From the NCBI RefSeq assembly GCF_036784765.1, contig NZ_CP136651.1, forward strand, positions 1,612,001 through 1,676,000: a stretch of DNA of 64,000 nt. Direction: 5' to 3'. The notes beneath the pieces are model-generated. The model saw only the letters and a list, made by a program, of their open reading frames with translations, had not been told where the DNA came from and ran no database searches. The DNA comes from Novosphingobium sp. ZN18A2. GTDB lineage: Bacteria > Pseudomonadota > Alphaproteobacteria > Sphingomonadales > Sphingomonadaceae. Numbering within the stretch: the first letter of the stretch is position 1; each line of letters opens with the position of its first letter. Shown piece by piece: positions 46,706-55,227 of the stretch. The translations under genes were made by a program, and so were the position numbers.

Positions 46706-47677
46706 TCAGCGGCTGATCGTTCCCGTGGGATAGGCCACGATGTCGGTTGTGCGTGAAAAGCCGTGCAGCCACTTGTGGTCCGTGCTGAACGACATGATCG
46801 GCAGGTAATCGTAATCGCGCGAGGCATCGAGAACCTTGTCGGTCGCATTGTCCAGCAGCCAGTATCTGCCGCCGGACTTCACCACCAGCATCGCGTGATC
46901 GGCGTTGCGCACCCGGTCGCGCGCGATCGTCAGGAACATGTCGGATGCGGGCACGCCAAGCGCGGCAAGCATCTGCATCTTGACGATCGCGATGTCCTCA
47001 CAATCGCCGGCCCTGCGGCGCAACGTTTCGCCCGCGTTGGCCCAATAGTCGGCGCGGTGGTAAAGGTCGCTGTCTTCGCGGTAGCGAATATGCTCGTTCG
47101 ACCACGCATTCACGGCCGCCAGCTTTTCCGACATCGGCTCATTGCGCGTCGTGGGTACCAGTGCTTCTGCCGTCGAACGGCGCACGCGGGCCTTGCGCAC
47201 GCGGTTCCATTCGGAATCGAAGCCGGTCCTGCTTACGGCAACGCGCGCGCTGGCAAGGAAATCGTCCGGACTGGCGGGCGCTTTCAGGCCCGGCTGGAAC
47301 GTGCCCAGCGGCGCCTGCGGCAGCGTGAAGGACTGGCAGCGCGCACCGCCCGCTGCGGGCAGAGGCAGCGCTGCGGGCGTGGCCGGCACTTGTGCGGCTT
47401 GCGCTGACTGCTGTTGCCGCGCGATCATTTCCAGACGGCTGACGTGGCCGCCAAGGATCGCCTCCGACTTGCTGCGCATCGGTTGCAGGCTGGCCGGCTG
47501 TGGTGCGACAAGGCGCGGCACCGGCCATGCAGAGCAACCGTCCTGCGCGGCCATTACGGATAGCGTGGTCATCGGCAGAGACGTAACCAGCGAAATCGAT
47601 GCGTGGGCAGGGGCTGGCGTCGCGATCTGGATCGCGGCGCAAGCTCCGGCAGCCATCAGGAATCGTGATCCTTTCAT
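46706..47677 (-). CDS. LapG-type transglutaminase-like cysteine protease
   Basis: 323 residues. Signal peptide to PAPAHA (~26). The C-terminal domain (~150-320) matches the bacterial transglutaminase-like cysteine proteinase family. The triad is Cys226 (RRAGDCEDIAIVK), His261 (NADHAMLVV) and Asp276 (YWLLDNATD), and the CED residues are those that bind calcium in LapG. It converges on the HlyD gene with 6 bp between. By analogy with Pseudomonas, it would clip the adhesin N-terminus in the periplasm and release it from the surface. LapD, its usual inhibitor, is not in this window. It carries its own PAAG in the linker (108-111). Confidence 0.85.
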   Translation of the reverse strand: MKGSRFLMAAGACAAIQIATPAPAHASISLVTSLPMTTLSVMAAQDGCSAWPVPRLVAPQPASLQPMRSKSEAILGGHVSRLEMIARQQQSAQAAQVPATPAALPLPAAGGARCQSFTLPQAPLGTFQPGLKAPASPDDFLASARVAVSRTGFDSEWNRVRKARVRRSTAEALVPTTRNEPMSEKLAAVNAWSNEHIRYREDSDLYHRADYWANAGETLRRRAGDCEDIAIVKMQMLAALGVPASDMFLTIARDRVRNADHAMLVVKSGGRYWLLDNATDKVLDASRDYDYLPIMSFSTDHKWLHGFSRTTDIVAYPTGTISR

Positions 47678-47814
47678 GGCGCCGCTTTTCGCAGCGCAAA
47701 GTCACTACTGGGTTGAACGGCATGGTTGCCGCCGAATTAACCGTAAATCCGCTTTAGGTGGAATTACCTCATGGCTTCGCGGCCGTTTCCGCCGCCTTCA
47801 TGGATCATCTTGGT

Positions 47815-48276
47815 TTATTGCGTGCCAAGCACCGCGCGCGAAGCGGCCTCTATCCGGCTCCGCGACATAAGGCGGATCGTGGATGTGCCCTTGGCCAGAA
47901 CCTGGCCCTGGGCGTCCAGCAGGTGCCCTTCGGCAAAACAGGTGGAGCGGCCGCCCTGTTCGATCCATCCTTCCGCCGTCAGCATGCCGGGCCTGACCGG
48001 CGCGAAGAAGCTGATCTTCAGTTCAAGCGAGACGGGCGTCACGTCGTCGTCCCCGCGTTCATGGTGCAGGCCGATGATCGCGTGGGCCATCGCCGCGTCG
48101 ATCCAGCCGCTGACAAAGCCGCCCTGGACCACTCCGCCCGAATGGCACATGTGCATCCCGGCCAGGAACTCCATGGTTGAGCGGCCACCGGTCATCGCGA
48201 CAATGCGCTGCAGGCCAAGCGTTTGCAGCATCTCGTTCGGTGCTGTGCCGGTTACCGTCGTCATGTTTTCATCCAT
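47815..48276 (-). CDS. PaaI-type hotdog thioesterase
   Basis: About 153 residues from ATG 48276 (GGGAG directly before; ATG 48264 is the alternative). The hotdog core contains CHSGGVVQGGFVSGWIDAAM, the helix region with the catalytic Asp/Glu-type residue, and VSLELKISFFAPVRPGMLTA. These enzymes hydrolyse acyl-CoA thioesters, often short or aromatic ones. It is 20 bp downstream of the PLP enzyme gene on the same strand. Confidence 0.82.
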   Translation of the reverse strand: MDENMTTVTGTAPNEMLQTLGLQRIVAMTGGRSTMEFLAGMHMCHSGGVVQGGFVSGWIDAAMAHAIIGLHHERGDDDVTPVSLELKISFFAPVRPGMLTAEGWIEQGGRSTCFAEGHLLDAQGQVLAKGTSTIRLMSRSRIEAASRAVLGTQ

Positions 48277-48296
48277 CTCCCGATTTGCCTGCGCAC

Positions 48297-49442
48297 CTAT
48301 CGCGAACGCCCACGCGCCGTAACCGGCCACAGGTCGACCAGCGTGTTGCCGCTGACCACGTGATAGGTGTCATAAAGATTGACCGTGGGGTCGCAATGGG
48401 GCGCGCGCAGGGTCACGATGCTGTCCAGCTCCGGCAGGTTGCCCGCCATGTTGACGAGCGCGCCCTGTTCGTCGCCCATGAAGAAGAATGCGGTTCCTTC
48501 GGCAGCCCCTTCCGCGATCGTCGGCGGCTCCGCATCGGTGGCAAGCGACTTGAAGCCCGCATCCAGCGTGACCATGCCCGGTGAATTGGCACTGATCACG
48601 CGGCTGTCTATCATCAGCGCCGTCTCGAACGGCACTTCGTCTTCCTCGCCGGTCAAGGCGCAGGCCCGATACTGGTCGTCCATGAACACGTAGGAGCCGA
48701 CCTGGAGTTCGGTGAACAGGCCCAGCGCCGCATCGATCCGGTGCGTGCCGGTGCCTCCGCCGGTAACGATGGGCGGCTTGCCGCCCGCCTGTTCCAATGC
48801 ATCCAGAACGCCGCGCAGGTATTCCGCACGCTCGCGCATCGCGGCTTCGCGTTCGGCGAAGCTTTCGATATGTTGTTGCAGCCCGCAATAATACTGCACG
48901 CCGCCATAGAGCAGCGATGGCTCCGCCGCGATCGTGCGGAAGAGCGCAACCGCCGCCTGGGCATCGGCAACACCAGTGCGGTGGATGCCGGGGTCGATAT
49001 CGACCAGCACGGTGAGCGGTGGCCCGCCGCTAGCGGCTATCGCGGCGGCAATGGCACGGGCCGCCATTGGATTGTCGGCGGTGCACATCAATCCCTCGCA
49101 CCGATCGTTGAGCGCGATCAGCCGTTCAATTGCGGGCGCGGATACGACCGGCGAAGTGATCAGGATGCCGGTTATCCCTTCATCCGCCAGCGCTTCCGCT
49201 TCGCCCAGCTTGGCACAACACACGCCCAATGCCCCGGCGGCGATCTGGCGGCGGGCGATATCGGCGCTCTTGTGCGTCTTGGCATGCGGGCGCAGCTTCA
49301 ACCCGTTCGCCCCGGCGAAATCGGCCATTCGCGCGATGTTCCGGTCAAGCGCGTCGCGGTCTATCACCAGCACCGGCGTATTGAGGTCGCGGCGCGAACC
49401 CTGGCGGCCGACAAGGTGGCGGTGGAGCTGTTCGTCGTTCAC
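48297..49442 (-). CDS. DSD1-family PLP enzyme (D-threonine aldolase/D-serine dehydratase-like)
   Basis: About 381 residues from a GTG at 49442 (GAGGA upstream, 10 bp after the previous stop); ATG 49463 is the alternative. The fold-III alanine racemase-like barrel shows LRPHAKTHKSADIA with the PLP lysine (~55), VLVDIDPGIHRTGV and GGGTGTHRID. The C-terminal PHCDPTVNLYDTYHVV has the His/Cys-Asp metal site of D-threonine aldolase and D-serine dehydratase. It would act on a beta-hydroxy D-amino acid; which one is open. Confidence 0.85.
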   Translation of the reverse strand: MNDEQLHRHLVGRQGSRRDLNTPVLVIDRDALDRNIARMADFAGANGLKLRPHAKTHKSADIARRQIAAGALGVCCAKLGEAEALADEGITGILITSPVVSAPAIERLIALNDRCEGLMCTADNPMAARAIAAAIAASGGPPLTVLVDIDPGIHRTGVADAQAAVALFRTIAAEPSLLYGGVQYYCGLQQHIESFAEREAAMRERAEYLRGVLDALEQAGGKPPIVTGGGTGTHRIDAALGLFTELQVGSYVFMDDQYRACALTGEEDEVPFETALMIDSRVISANSPGMVTLDAGFKSLATDAEPPTIAEGAAEGTAFFFMGDEQGALVNMAGNLPELDSIVTLRAPHCDPTVNLYDTYHVVSGNTLVDLWPVTARGRSR

Positions 49443-49452
49443 GCTGGCATCC

Positions 49453-50724
49453 TCATTTCGCATCGATACCGAACAGGCGCGCAAGATCGGCGTTGACGAA
49501 CTTGCGCGATGGATCGACTTCGGCGCGGACCTTCAGGAAATCGCCCGTCTTCGGATAGAGGTCGAACACGTCCCGCGCGGTCAGCGTGTGCCGTTTCGCC
49601 CAGTGCGGGCGGCCGTTCGCGCCGCGCAACACCGGCTCGATCTCCGCGAAAAGGTCGCGCCAGGGCATTCGCGCGTATTGATGGAACGAAACCGATGCGC
49701 CCGGTCCGCGATTGAACGGCGACATCCAGATATCGTCGGCGGCCACCGTCCGGAATTCGAACGGGAAAGCCACCGGAAGGCGCTTCTTTCGGATATAGCC
49801 GATCGCATCCAGCAAGGTCGGTATCCCGTCGGCGCGTGGCAGTTCGTATTCCATTTCCTCGAACCGGATCGTGCGGTCGCCGGGGAATATCTGCCAGGCC
49901 GGGCCAACGCGCCGGCTCGGCTTCTGGCTTAGCCGCATCATCAGCCGTTGAAGCGAGGGGATCGTGAAATTCGCTGCCCTGCCAATTTCACAGGCGATGC
50001 GGAACGGGCGTTCGTCGATATCGGTGGTGCGTTCCAGTTCAGCTTCGCTTTCGACCGGGTGCAGGCTCTTGAAGATCACGTGATCGGCATAGGGGAACAC
50101 GAAGAATTCGAAGTGGCGCGTCGCGCCGGCCAGGTCTTCCCACCGCTCCGCAATTTCGGCCAGCGGGCGGCTTTCAACGCGTTCCTCAAGGTAATAGGCG
50201 GGCAGCACGTTGATGCGGATGCGCGTCGCCACGCCGAACAGGCCGAGCGACAGGCGCTGCGCCTCGAAAAGATCAGGTCTCGTCCGCGCGTCGCACGTAA
50301 CCAGCGAACCGTCCGCCAGCATCAGTTCGAACGCGGTCACTTGCGTGGAGAGGCTGCCCAGATCCTTGCCCGTCCCGTGCGTGCCGGTTGCCGTCGCCCC
50401 GGCGAGCGATTGCGGGTTCACGTCGCCCTGGTTGATCAGCGATAGCCCTTCTGCCCACAGCGCCTCTGTCAGCCGGGCAAGGCTCCATCCCGCAGGCACC
50501 CACGCGCTCTTCCGGTCAGGCGCGATCTCTATCGGCGCTGCATAATCGGACATGTCGATCAGTGTGCCGCCCGTCTCGCACAAGGGCATGAAGGAATGGC
50601 CGGCGCCGCGCACACGGACCTTGCCGGCCCCCAGCACGGCCTTGCGCAGTTCCGCCTCGTCGCGCGGCTGCGCGATGGCTTGCGGGCGCGCGGTCACGCT
50701 TCCCGACCAGTTGTGCCAATCCAT
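49453..50724 (-). CDS. FAD-linked oxidase, D-arabinono-1,4-lactone oxidase-like
   Basis: 423 residues from ATG 50724, chosen because GGGAGG lies 9 nt upstream (an earlier ATG at 50733 abuts it). The PCMH-type FAD domain shows RVRGAGHSFMPLCETGGTLI, where the GxGHS histidine is the covalent FAD site, and GATATGTHGTGKDLGSLSTQ. The C-terminal part matches ALO-type sugar-lactone oxidases (FRTVAADDIWMSPFNRG). It probably oxidises an aldonolactone or polyol. It forms a short operon with the PLP enzyme and thioesterase. Confidence 0.87.
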   Translation of the reverse strand: MDWHNWSGSVTARPQAIAQPRDEAELRKAVLGAGKVRVRGAGHSFMPLCETGGTLIDMSDYAAPIEIAPDRKSAWVPAGWSLARLTEALWAEGLSLINQGDVNPQSLAGATATGTHGTGKDLGSLSTQVTAFELMLADGSLVTCDARTRPDLFEAQRLSLGLFGVATRIRINVLPAYYLEERVESRPLAEIAERWEDLAGATRHFEFFVFPYADHVIFKSLHPVESEAELERTTDIDERPFRIACEIGRAANFTIPSLQRLMMRLSQKPSRRVGPAWQIFPGDRTIRFEEMEYELPRADGIPTLLDAIGYIRKKRLPVAFPFEFRTVAADDIWMSPFNRGPGASVSFHQYARMPWRDLFAEIEPVLRGANGRPHWAKRHTLTARDVFDLYPKTGDFLKVRAEVDPSRKFVNADLARLFGIDAK

Positions 50725-50880
50725 CAATCGCATCCTCCCAGCTGCTTTGGCCATGTGCCTTGGCCAAGCCGCGCTTTTGCGCTGTTGGGGCATCTCAACC
50801 GGCTATCCGCGCGCAGCGGCCGCTTTTTGCGTTTGCCGCCTGGGGCCGAGGCTTGTTGTCCCCCGGCCTTCGCCCGTGCG

Positions 50881-51255
50881 CTACCAGGTCAGAACCTTGC
50901 CGGCAGCCCCCAGCGAAGGCAGCGCCGCGCTTGGCGTCATCATCGGAATGTCGGCGGGCACGTCGTCTCGGGTCAATCCGCTCAATTCCAGCGACTGCAG
51001 GCACCCGATGACCTGCACGCCGTTGTCCGTCGCCAGCTTCAGGAACTCGGCCACGCTCTTGCCGCCTTGCATCGGATAGATTTCTTCCGCGCGGCCCTTG
51101 GCCAGAAGCTCTGTCGCCGGGCCGGTGAAGTACATCACCACTTTCTGTTCGGCCGCCGCAGCGGTTGCAGCAAGGAAAAAGGCCGACGGAAGCCGTTTCG
51201 GGCTTTCGGGGCCAGAGATCAGGATAATGACCATGTCGGCCGGGGTGTCATCCAT
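50881..51255 (-). CDS. DsrE/DsrF-like small protein
   Basis: 124 residues with AAGGAGAC upstream. DMVIILISGPESPKRLPSAF opens a DsrE-type alpha/beta fold, followed by VVMYFTGPATELLAKG. A cysteine in VIGCLQSLELSG (~84) is at the position used by sulfur-transfer members. It is probably a cytosolic sulfur-relay or metal-handling protein; partners are not visible here. Confidence 0.75.
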   Translation of the reverse strand: MDDTPADMVIILISGPESPKRLPSAFFLAATAAAAEQKVVMYFTGPATELLAKGRAEEIYPMQGGKSVAEFLKLATDNGVQVIGCLQSLELSGLTRDDVPADIPMMTPSAALPSLGAAGKVLTW

Positions 51256-51488
51256 TGTCTGTCTCCTTTCGGGTGCCGATATTGTCTGGATGCGGCGGCA
51301 AGCGCCCGCTCCATGGCGATTTCAGCGAAGAGACCAGATTTGCAGCGGCAATGCACTAGCAATCTTGCGCCAGTGGGATGCGTTCAAGGCGGGCGCGCGT
51401 GATTAACGTTTCGCGTCGCCCGGTGGTGCATATGGGCAAAGGTCGGCGGCAGGGTGCGTCCGCGATGAACGCGCAGGCACCGGCGCAG

Positions 51489-51523
51489 AAAAAAGGGGGG
51501 CTGTCCCGAAGGATCAGCCCCCC
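51489..51523 (-). terminator. Strong intrinsic terminator on the minus strand
   Basis: GGGGGGCTG (51495-51503) pairs with CAGCCCCCC (51515-51523), with TCC/GGA inside. On the minus strand it is followed by six T (51494-51489). No protein gene on that strand ends here, which implies a non-coding transcript. Confidence 0.8.
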
Positions 51524-51600
51524 ATGAAGTTTGGGAGAGGATGCCTGAAAGGCAGGATCGAAATGGTTCTTCCTCATCGATTGTGCAAGTGCGAAGGCGG
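51489..51600 (-). ncRNA. Candidate structured small RNA divergent from the HU gene
   Basis: The 500-bp gap 51256-51755 has no convincing gene. On the minus strand it holds a small hairpin (TGCCT/AGGCA, 51542-51554) flanked by GAGGA and TCCTC complements (about 51572 and 51538), then a very strong terminator. The boundaries are approximate and no promoter was convincing. Confidence 0.4.
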
Positions 51601-51755
51601 CATTTCCAGTTGCAGAAAACGCAAATTGGCAAGGAAAGGCCTTCATCCCTGACTTTTTGTGCGTTTTTCGGGGAAATCGCGCATCTAGGAATCGCAATGC
51701 CGCGTTTCACGGCCTAGCAGTTGCGACTCCACTTCCATGAAAGACCGGAAATATC

Positions 51756-52031
51756 ATGAACAACAACGATCTCGCCGAAGCACTTGCCGCCAATCACGAC
51801 CTTACGAAGGCGGATGCCCGCAAGCTGGTTGATGGTGTTTTCGCCGCAATTACCGATGCAGCTGCCAACGGTGAGGAAATCGCCCTTTCGGGATTCGGCA
51901 AGTTCAAGGTCAAGCACAGCCCGCAGCGCGAAGGCCGCAACCCCGCGACCGGCGAAGCGATGACCATTGCCGCGTCCAACAAGCTGGCCTTCACGCCTGC
52001 CAAGGCGGTGAAGGATCGCCTGAACGGCTGA
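51756..52031 (+). CDS. HU-family DNA-binding protein
   Basis: 91 residues, the standard length. It starts MNNNDLAEALAANHDLTKAD and contains GEEIALSGFGKFKVKHSPQR and GRNPATGEAMTIAASNKLAF, the HU beta-arm region with the conserved RNPxTG. It is a nucleoid protein that bends DNA as a dimer. A GC-rich hairpin follows at 52048-52078. Confidence 0.95.
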   Translation: MNNNDLAEALAANHDLTKADARKLVDGVFAAITDAAANGEEIALSGFGKFKVKHSPQREGRNPATGEAMTIAASNKLAFTPAKAVKDRLNG

Positions 52032-52047
52032 TCAACGAAGACCCAAA

Positions 52048-52078
52048 GGCGCCCCGTTCCCGCAATGGGCGGGGCGCC
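52048..52078 (+). terminator. GC-rich hairpin after the HU gene
   Basis: GGCGCCCCG (52048-52056) pairs perfectly with CGGGGCGCC (52070-52078), with CCC/GGG inside the loop. It lacks a T run, so it may be an inefficient terminator or an mRNA-stabilising hairpin. Confidence 0.6.
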
Positions 52079-52101
52079 ATATAGGTTCATCGGAAATACC
52101 C

Positions 52102-52380
52102 ATGGAACTTGACGACCAGTTGCGCCGCTATTTCGGCACGGCCGACCTTGCCGCGCTGACGCCGCAGGCCTTTGCCGCGGGGCGCGAAAAGCTCCTCGTC
52201 GAATTCGGCCTGGAAAAGGATCGCAACCGCCGCTTTGCCATGTGGTTGCTGCTCCACATCCTTGGCGCCGCGCCCGATCTGGACGTTGCGTTCAGCGATC
52301 CGGAAGACCGCGAGGCCGCGCGCGACGCGATGGACATGGTCGCACGCATGGACGAACGCGCTAACGCGGCAGCCACGTAA
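52102..52380 (+). CDS. Small hypothetical acidic protein
   Basis: 92 residues, no signal peptide. It is predicted mostly helical (MELDDQLRRYFGTADLAALT; RFAMWLLLHILGAAPDLDVA; acidic EDREAARDAMDMVARMDERA). It lies 70 bp after HU behind a hairpin. It is not recognised. The Trp-Leu-Leu-His helix may be a dimer interface. Confidence 0.6.
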   Translation: MELDDQLRRYFGTADLAALTPQAFAAGREKLLVEFGLEKDRNRRFAMWLLLHILGAAPDLDVAFSDPEDREAARDAMDMVARMDERANAAAT

Positions 52381-52567
52381 TCTCCTTCATCGTCCGTTGT
52401 TCAAACCGGATTGCAAGCGCGCAAGTCGGGGACGATCTGCGGCATTCCCCGGCACCTGCAACGGGCGATTGGCCCGATCCGTTGGGCGTTGATCGAAAGC
52501 CTTTGGCAAACCGGTATCCCCCAAGGTAGGTTCGCCGCGTTTCCCTGCGGTTGTGCGGAGGAAGGCC

Positions 52568-53446
52568 ATGGCGATCGAACGCATAATCGACAAACGAACG
52601 CACGATCTTGGCGGAGGACTGGAGGTCGGCCGGGTCTTGCCGTTCCACGCCCGCCGCATGGTCGGGCCGTTCGTCTTTTTCGACCATCTTGGTCCCGTCG
52701 ATCTTGCGCCGGGGATACCGCGCGCGCTTGACGTGCGGCCGCATCCGCACATCGGCCTTGCGACCGTGACCTATCTTTATTCGGGCCGCATCACCCATCG
52801 TGACAGTCTGGGTTTTCATCAGGAAATCCATCCCGGCGAAGTGAACTGGATGGTGGCCGGAAGCGGCATTACGCATAGCGAACGGCTGGAATATGCGCGC
52901 AGCAATGGCGCACATATGCATGGAATCCAGGCGTGGGTGGCCTTGCCCGAAGCGGACGAGGAGACGGCTCCGGCCTTTTATCACCACGAAGGGGCAGACC
53001 TTCCGGTGTGGGACGATGCCGGCGTCCAGGGCCGCCTGATCGCTGGCGAAGCGGATGGCATGAAGGCCGGCGTCCGCACGCATTCCCCGCTGTTCTACCA
53101 GCACATGGAAATGGAGCAGGACGCGCGTCACGCGGTTACGACCGATTATTCGGAACGCGCCGTCTATTGCGCCAGCGGGGAGATCGCGATTGGCGATGCG
53201 GTACTTCGTCCGGGGCAGATGGCCGTCCTATCCTCACGCGATGCCGCCGATGTCGTCGCCTTGCAGCCTTCGGTGGCAATGGCGCTGGGGGGTGATCCGG
53301 TTGGCGAGCGTTTCCTGTTCTGGAATTTCGTATCGTCATCGAAGGAACGGCTTGAACAGGCGGCGGAGGACTGGCGCCAACAGCGGATGAAACTGCCGGA
53401 AGGCGACGACCGCGAGTTCATTCCGTTGCCCGACAGGAAAGGATAG
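52568..53446 (+). CDS. Pirin-family protein
   Basis: 292 residues from ATG 52568 (GGAGGAAGG upstream). The cupin metal ligands are present: His59 and His61 in RPHPHIGLATVTYL, and His103 and Glu105 in GSGITHSER. Both cupin domains are there. Pirins bind iron; some have quercetinase or redox-regulatory activity. It heads a probable operon with the GNAT and FMN reductase genes. Confidence 0.92.
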   Translation: MAIERIIDKRTHDLGGGLEVGRVLPFHARRMVGPFVFFDHLGPVDLAPGIPRALDVRPHPHIGLATVTYLYSGRITHRDSLGFHQEIHPGEVNWMVAGSGITHSERLEYARSNGAHMHGIQAWVALPEADEETAPAFYHHEGADLPVWDDAGVQGRLIAGEADGMKAGVRTHSPLFYQHMEMEQDARHAVTTDYSERAVYCASGEIAIGDAVLRPGQMAVLSSRDAADVVALQPSVAMALGGDPVGERFLFWNFVSSSKERLEQAAEDWRQQRMKLPEGDDREFIPLPDRKG

Positions 53447-53453
53447 TTTGCCG

Positions 53454-53792
53454 ATGGGCGAGATCACGATCGAACGGCAGGACGGGCCGCGCCACGGCCG
53501 CTATGTCGCGCGCATATCGGGCATCGGGGAAGAGGCGGAGCTTACCTATACCCACCGCGGGCCCGACCTGATCAGTGCGGATCACACGGGTGCGCCCGAC
53601 GCGCTGAGAGGCACGGGCGTCGCCGCCGCGCTGGTGGAGCGGCTGGTTGCCGACGCGCGCAGCGACGGCTTTCGGATAATTCCGATCTGCCCTTACGTGC
53701 AGGCCAGGTACGCGAAACACCCGGAATGGCGCGACGTGATGACCGTGGCGCCCGGAGAGAAGCCCCGGATTTCCGGAAAGGCCGGTCAATGA
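53454..53792 (+). CDS. Small GNAT-like N-acetyltransferase (YjdJ type)
   Basis: 112 residues from ATG 53454; a TTG at 53448 is closer to the AAGGA site. The fold is a shortened GNAT domain: AELTYTHRGPDLISADHTGA, then LRGTGVAAALVERLVADARS (acetyl-CoA P-loop) and IIPICPYVQARYAKHPEW. The short form of the family is common in bacteria and its substrates are mostly unknown. It overlaps the next gene by 4 bp. Confidence 0.85.
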   Translation: MGEITIERQDGPRHGRYVARISGIGEEAELTYTHRGPDLISADHTGAPDALRGTGVAAALVERLVADARSDGFRIIPICPYVQARYAKHPEWRDVMTVAPGEKPRISGKAGQ

Positions 53793-54349
53793 CCCGGCTT
53801 CTCGGCATATCAGGCAGTTTGCGGCGGGGATCGTTCAACACCGCGTTGCTGCGAAACGCGGCAGACCTTTTGCCCGAAGGCACGAGCCTTGAGATCGCCA
53901 CGCTGCACGGCATTCCGCTCTATAATGCCGACGACGAAGCCGAGGGCGGCGTGCCCGAAGCCGTGGCCGAACTGAAAGAGCGCATCGCCGCGGCCGACGG
54001 TGTGATCCTGGCGACGCCGGAATACAACAACGGCATTCCTGGTGTGTTCAAGAACGCAATCGACTGGGTCTCGCGTCCGGCCGGGGATACCGCACAGGTA
54101 TTCTCAGGCCGCCCGTTCTCGATCATGGGCGCATCGCCCGGCGGGTTCGGCACGCTTCTTTCGCAGAACCACTGGCTGCCGGTTCTGCGCACGCTGGGCG
54201 CGGAATTGTGGACCGGCGGGCGCCTGATCGTATCGCGCGCGGGCCAGGTGTTCGATGACGGAGGAACGATAACGGATTCCGAAATGCGCGAGCAGATCCG
54301 GCTGTTCCTTTCCGGCTTTTCGGATTTTATCGCGCGCCTGAAATCCTGA
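53789..54349 (+). CDS. NAD(P)H-dependent FMN reductase
   Basis: 186 residues, flavodoxin-like. ISGSLRRGSFNTALLRNA is the FMN phosphate loop and ATPEYNNGIPGVFKNAIDWV the conserved isoalloxazine/dimer segment of the NADPH-dependent FMN reductase (SsuE/ArsH/chromate reductase-like) family. It reduces FMN or quinones in the cytosol. It is coupled to the GNAT gene by a 4-bp overlap. Confidence 0.9.
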   Translation: MTRLLGISGSLRRGSFNTALLRNAADLLPEGTSLEIATLHGIPLYNADDEAEGGVPEAVAELKERIAAADGVILATPEYNNGIPGVFKNAIDWVSRPAGDTAQVFSGRPFSIMGASPGGFGTLLSQNHWLPVLRTLGAELWTGGRLIVSRAGQVFDDGGTITDSEMREQIRLFLSGFSDFIARLKS

Positions 54350-54393
54350 TGGTTCCAAGGCCTGCATAGCCGATTCCTGCGGTGTTCGGCGCC

Positions 54394-54412
54394 TTAGTTG
54401 GTTGACTTATTA
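54394..54412 (+). promoter_or_regulatory. TTAGTTRGT box upstream of the TetR gene
   Basis: TTAGTTGGTTGACTTATTA, 79 bp before the TetR start. Related sequences lie at 57013-57029 and, inverted, at 62829-62847. It is a candidate operator of the local TetR regulator. Confidence 0.45.
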
Positions 54413-54490
54413 ACTTATGTGCAATACCGGTATCGTGCGATGCTGACGAAAGCAGGGCAGGGGGTCCGGGGCATCGAAGACGAGCGATAG

Positions 54491-55168
54491 ATGAAGAGTG
54501 CGACAAGCAAGGCCGAGCGGCAAAGCGCGAAAAGCGAAGGCTCCGGTGACAAGAAGCAATCGACCCGCGATCAATTGCTGGACGCGACCGGCGCCCTGAT
54601 GATCGAAAACAACACCACGTCGGTGAGCTTCGGTGAGATTTCGGTCAAGTCGGGCATCAACGCGGCGCTTATCCGGTACCATTTCGGCAGCAAGCAAGGC
54701 TTGCTTGAAGCGCTGCTTGAGCGCGATGCGGGCGACAACTATGCCGCGCTGGAAAAGCTCGTGAATGCGGACTGGGACCCGGTCGAGAAGATGCGGCTGC
54801 ATATTCACGGCGTTATCCGCCTGTATCAACGTGTTCCCTATCTCAACCGGTTGCTCATTTCGCTCCAGTCGGACAGCGAATCCGAGATTTCGCGCTATGT
54901 GATGGATCGCTTTACGACACCCGTCGTCAATGCGGAAAAGGCCATTCTCGAGCAGGGGCATCGCGAAGGCGTTTTCCGCGATGTCGATCCGCTGCTGTTC
55001 CATTTTTCGCTAATCGGCGCGTGCGACAGCATTTTTCACTCGCGGTCCGCGCTGCTCCAGCTCGTCGGCGTGGAAACGATCGATGACAAGTTGCGCGATC
55101 GCTATGCCGACCACGTATCGAAAATGATCCTTGGCGGCCTGCTCGTCCGTGAGGCGGGGAACGACTGA
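54491..55168 (+). CDS. TetR-family transcriptional regulator
   Basis: 225 residues. The N-terminal HTH reads STRDQLLDATGALMIENN to FGEISVKSGINAALIRYHFG and SKQGLLEALLERD, a typical TetR domain after a charged 20-residue extension. The C-terminal ligand domain is unassigned. It opens the catabolic cluster and probably controls it. A motif in its own promoter also occurs before two other transcription units, which suggests autoregulation. Confidence 0.9.
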   Translation: MKSATSKAERQSAKSEGSGDKKQSTRDQLLDATGALMIENNTTSVSFGEISVKSGINAALIRYHFGSKQGLLEALLERDAGDNYAALEKLVNADWDPVEKMRLHIHGVIRLYQRVPYLNRLLISLQSDSESEISRYVMDRFTTPVVNAEKAILEQGHREGVFRDVDPLLFHFSLIGACDSIFHSRSALLQLVGVETIDDKLRDRYADHVSKMILGGLLVREAGND

Positions 55169-55169
55169 C

Positions 55170-55185
55170 CCCTTCTGCAGAAGGG
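55170..55185. other. Perfect palindrome after the TetR gene
   Basis: CCCTTCTGCAGAAGGG starts 2 bp after the TetR stop. It can form a 6-bp hairpin with a 4-nt loop, but no T run follows. It is either a weak terminator or a protein site before the SDR gene. Confidence 0.4.
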
Positions 55186-55227
55186 CGCGCAAAATCCGGC
55201 GTCGGTACGGGCCGGAGGGGAGAGGAA

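Noticed and set aside
46703..46719. Inverted repeat CGATCAGC/GCTGATCG between the HlyD and LapG-like genes as a terminator
   Set aside because: 8-bp arms with a 1-base centre and no T run; it overlaps the LapG stop codon. Too weak to call.
51356..51710. Two minus-strand frames (113 and 108 residues) in the gap before HU
   Set aside because: They run through the strong minus-strand terminator, have no family features or ribosome sites, and overlap each other.
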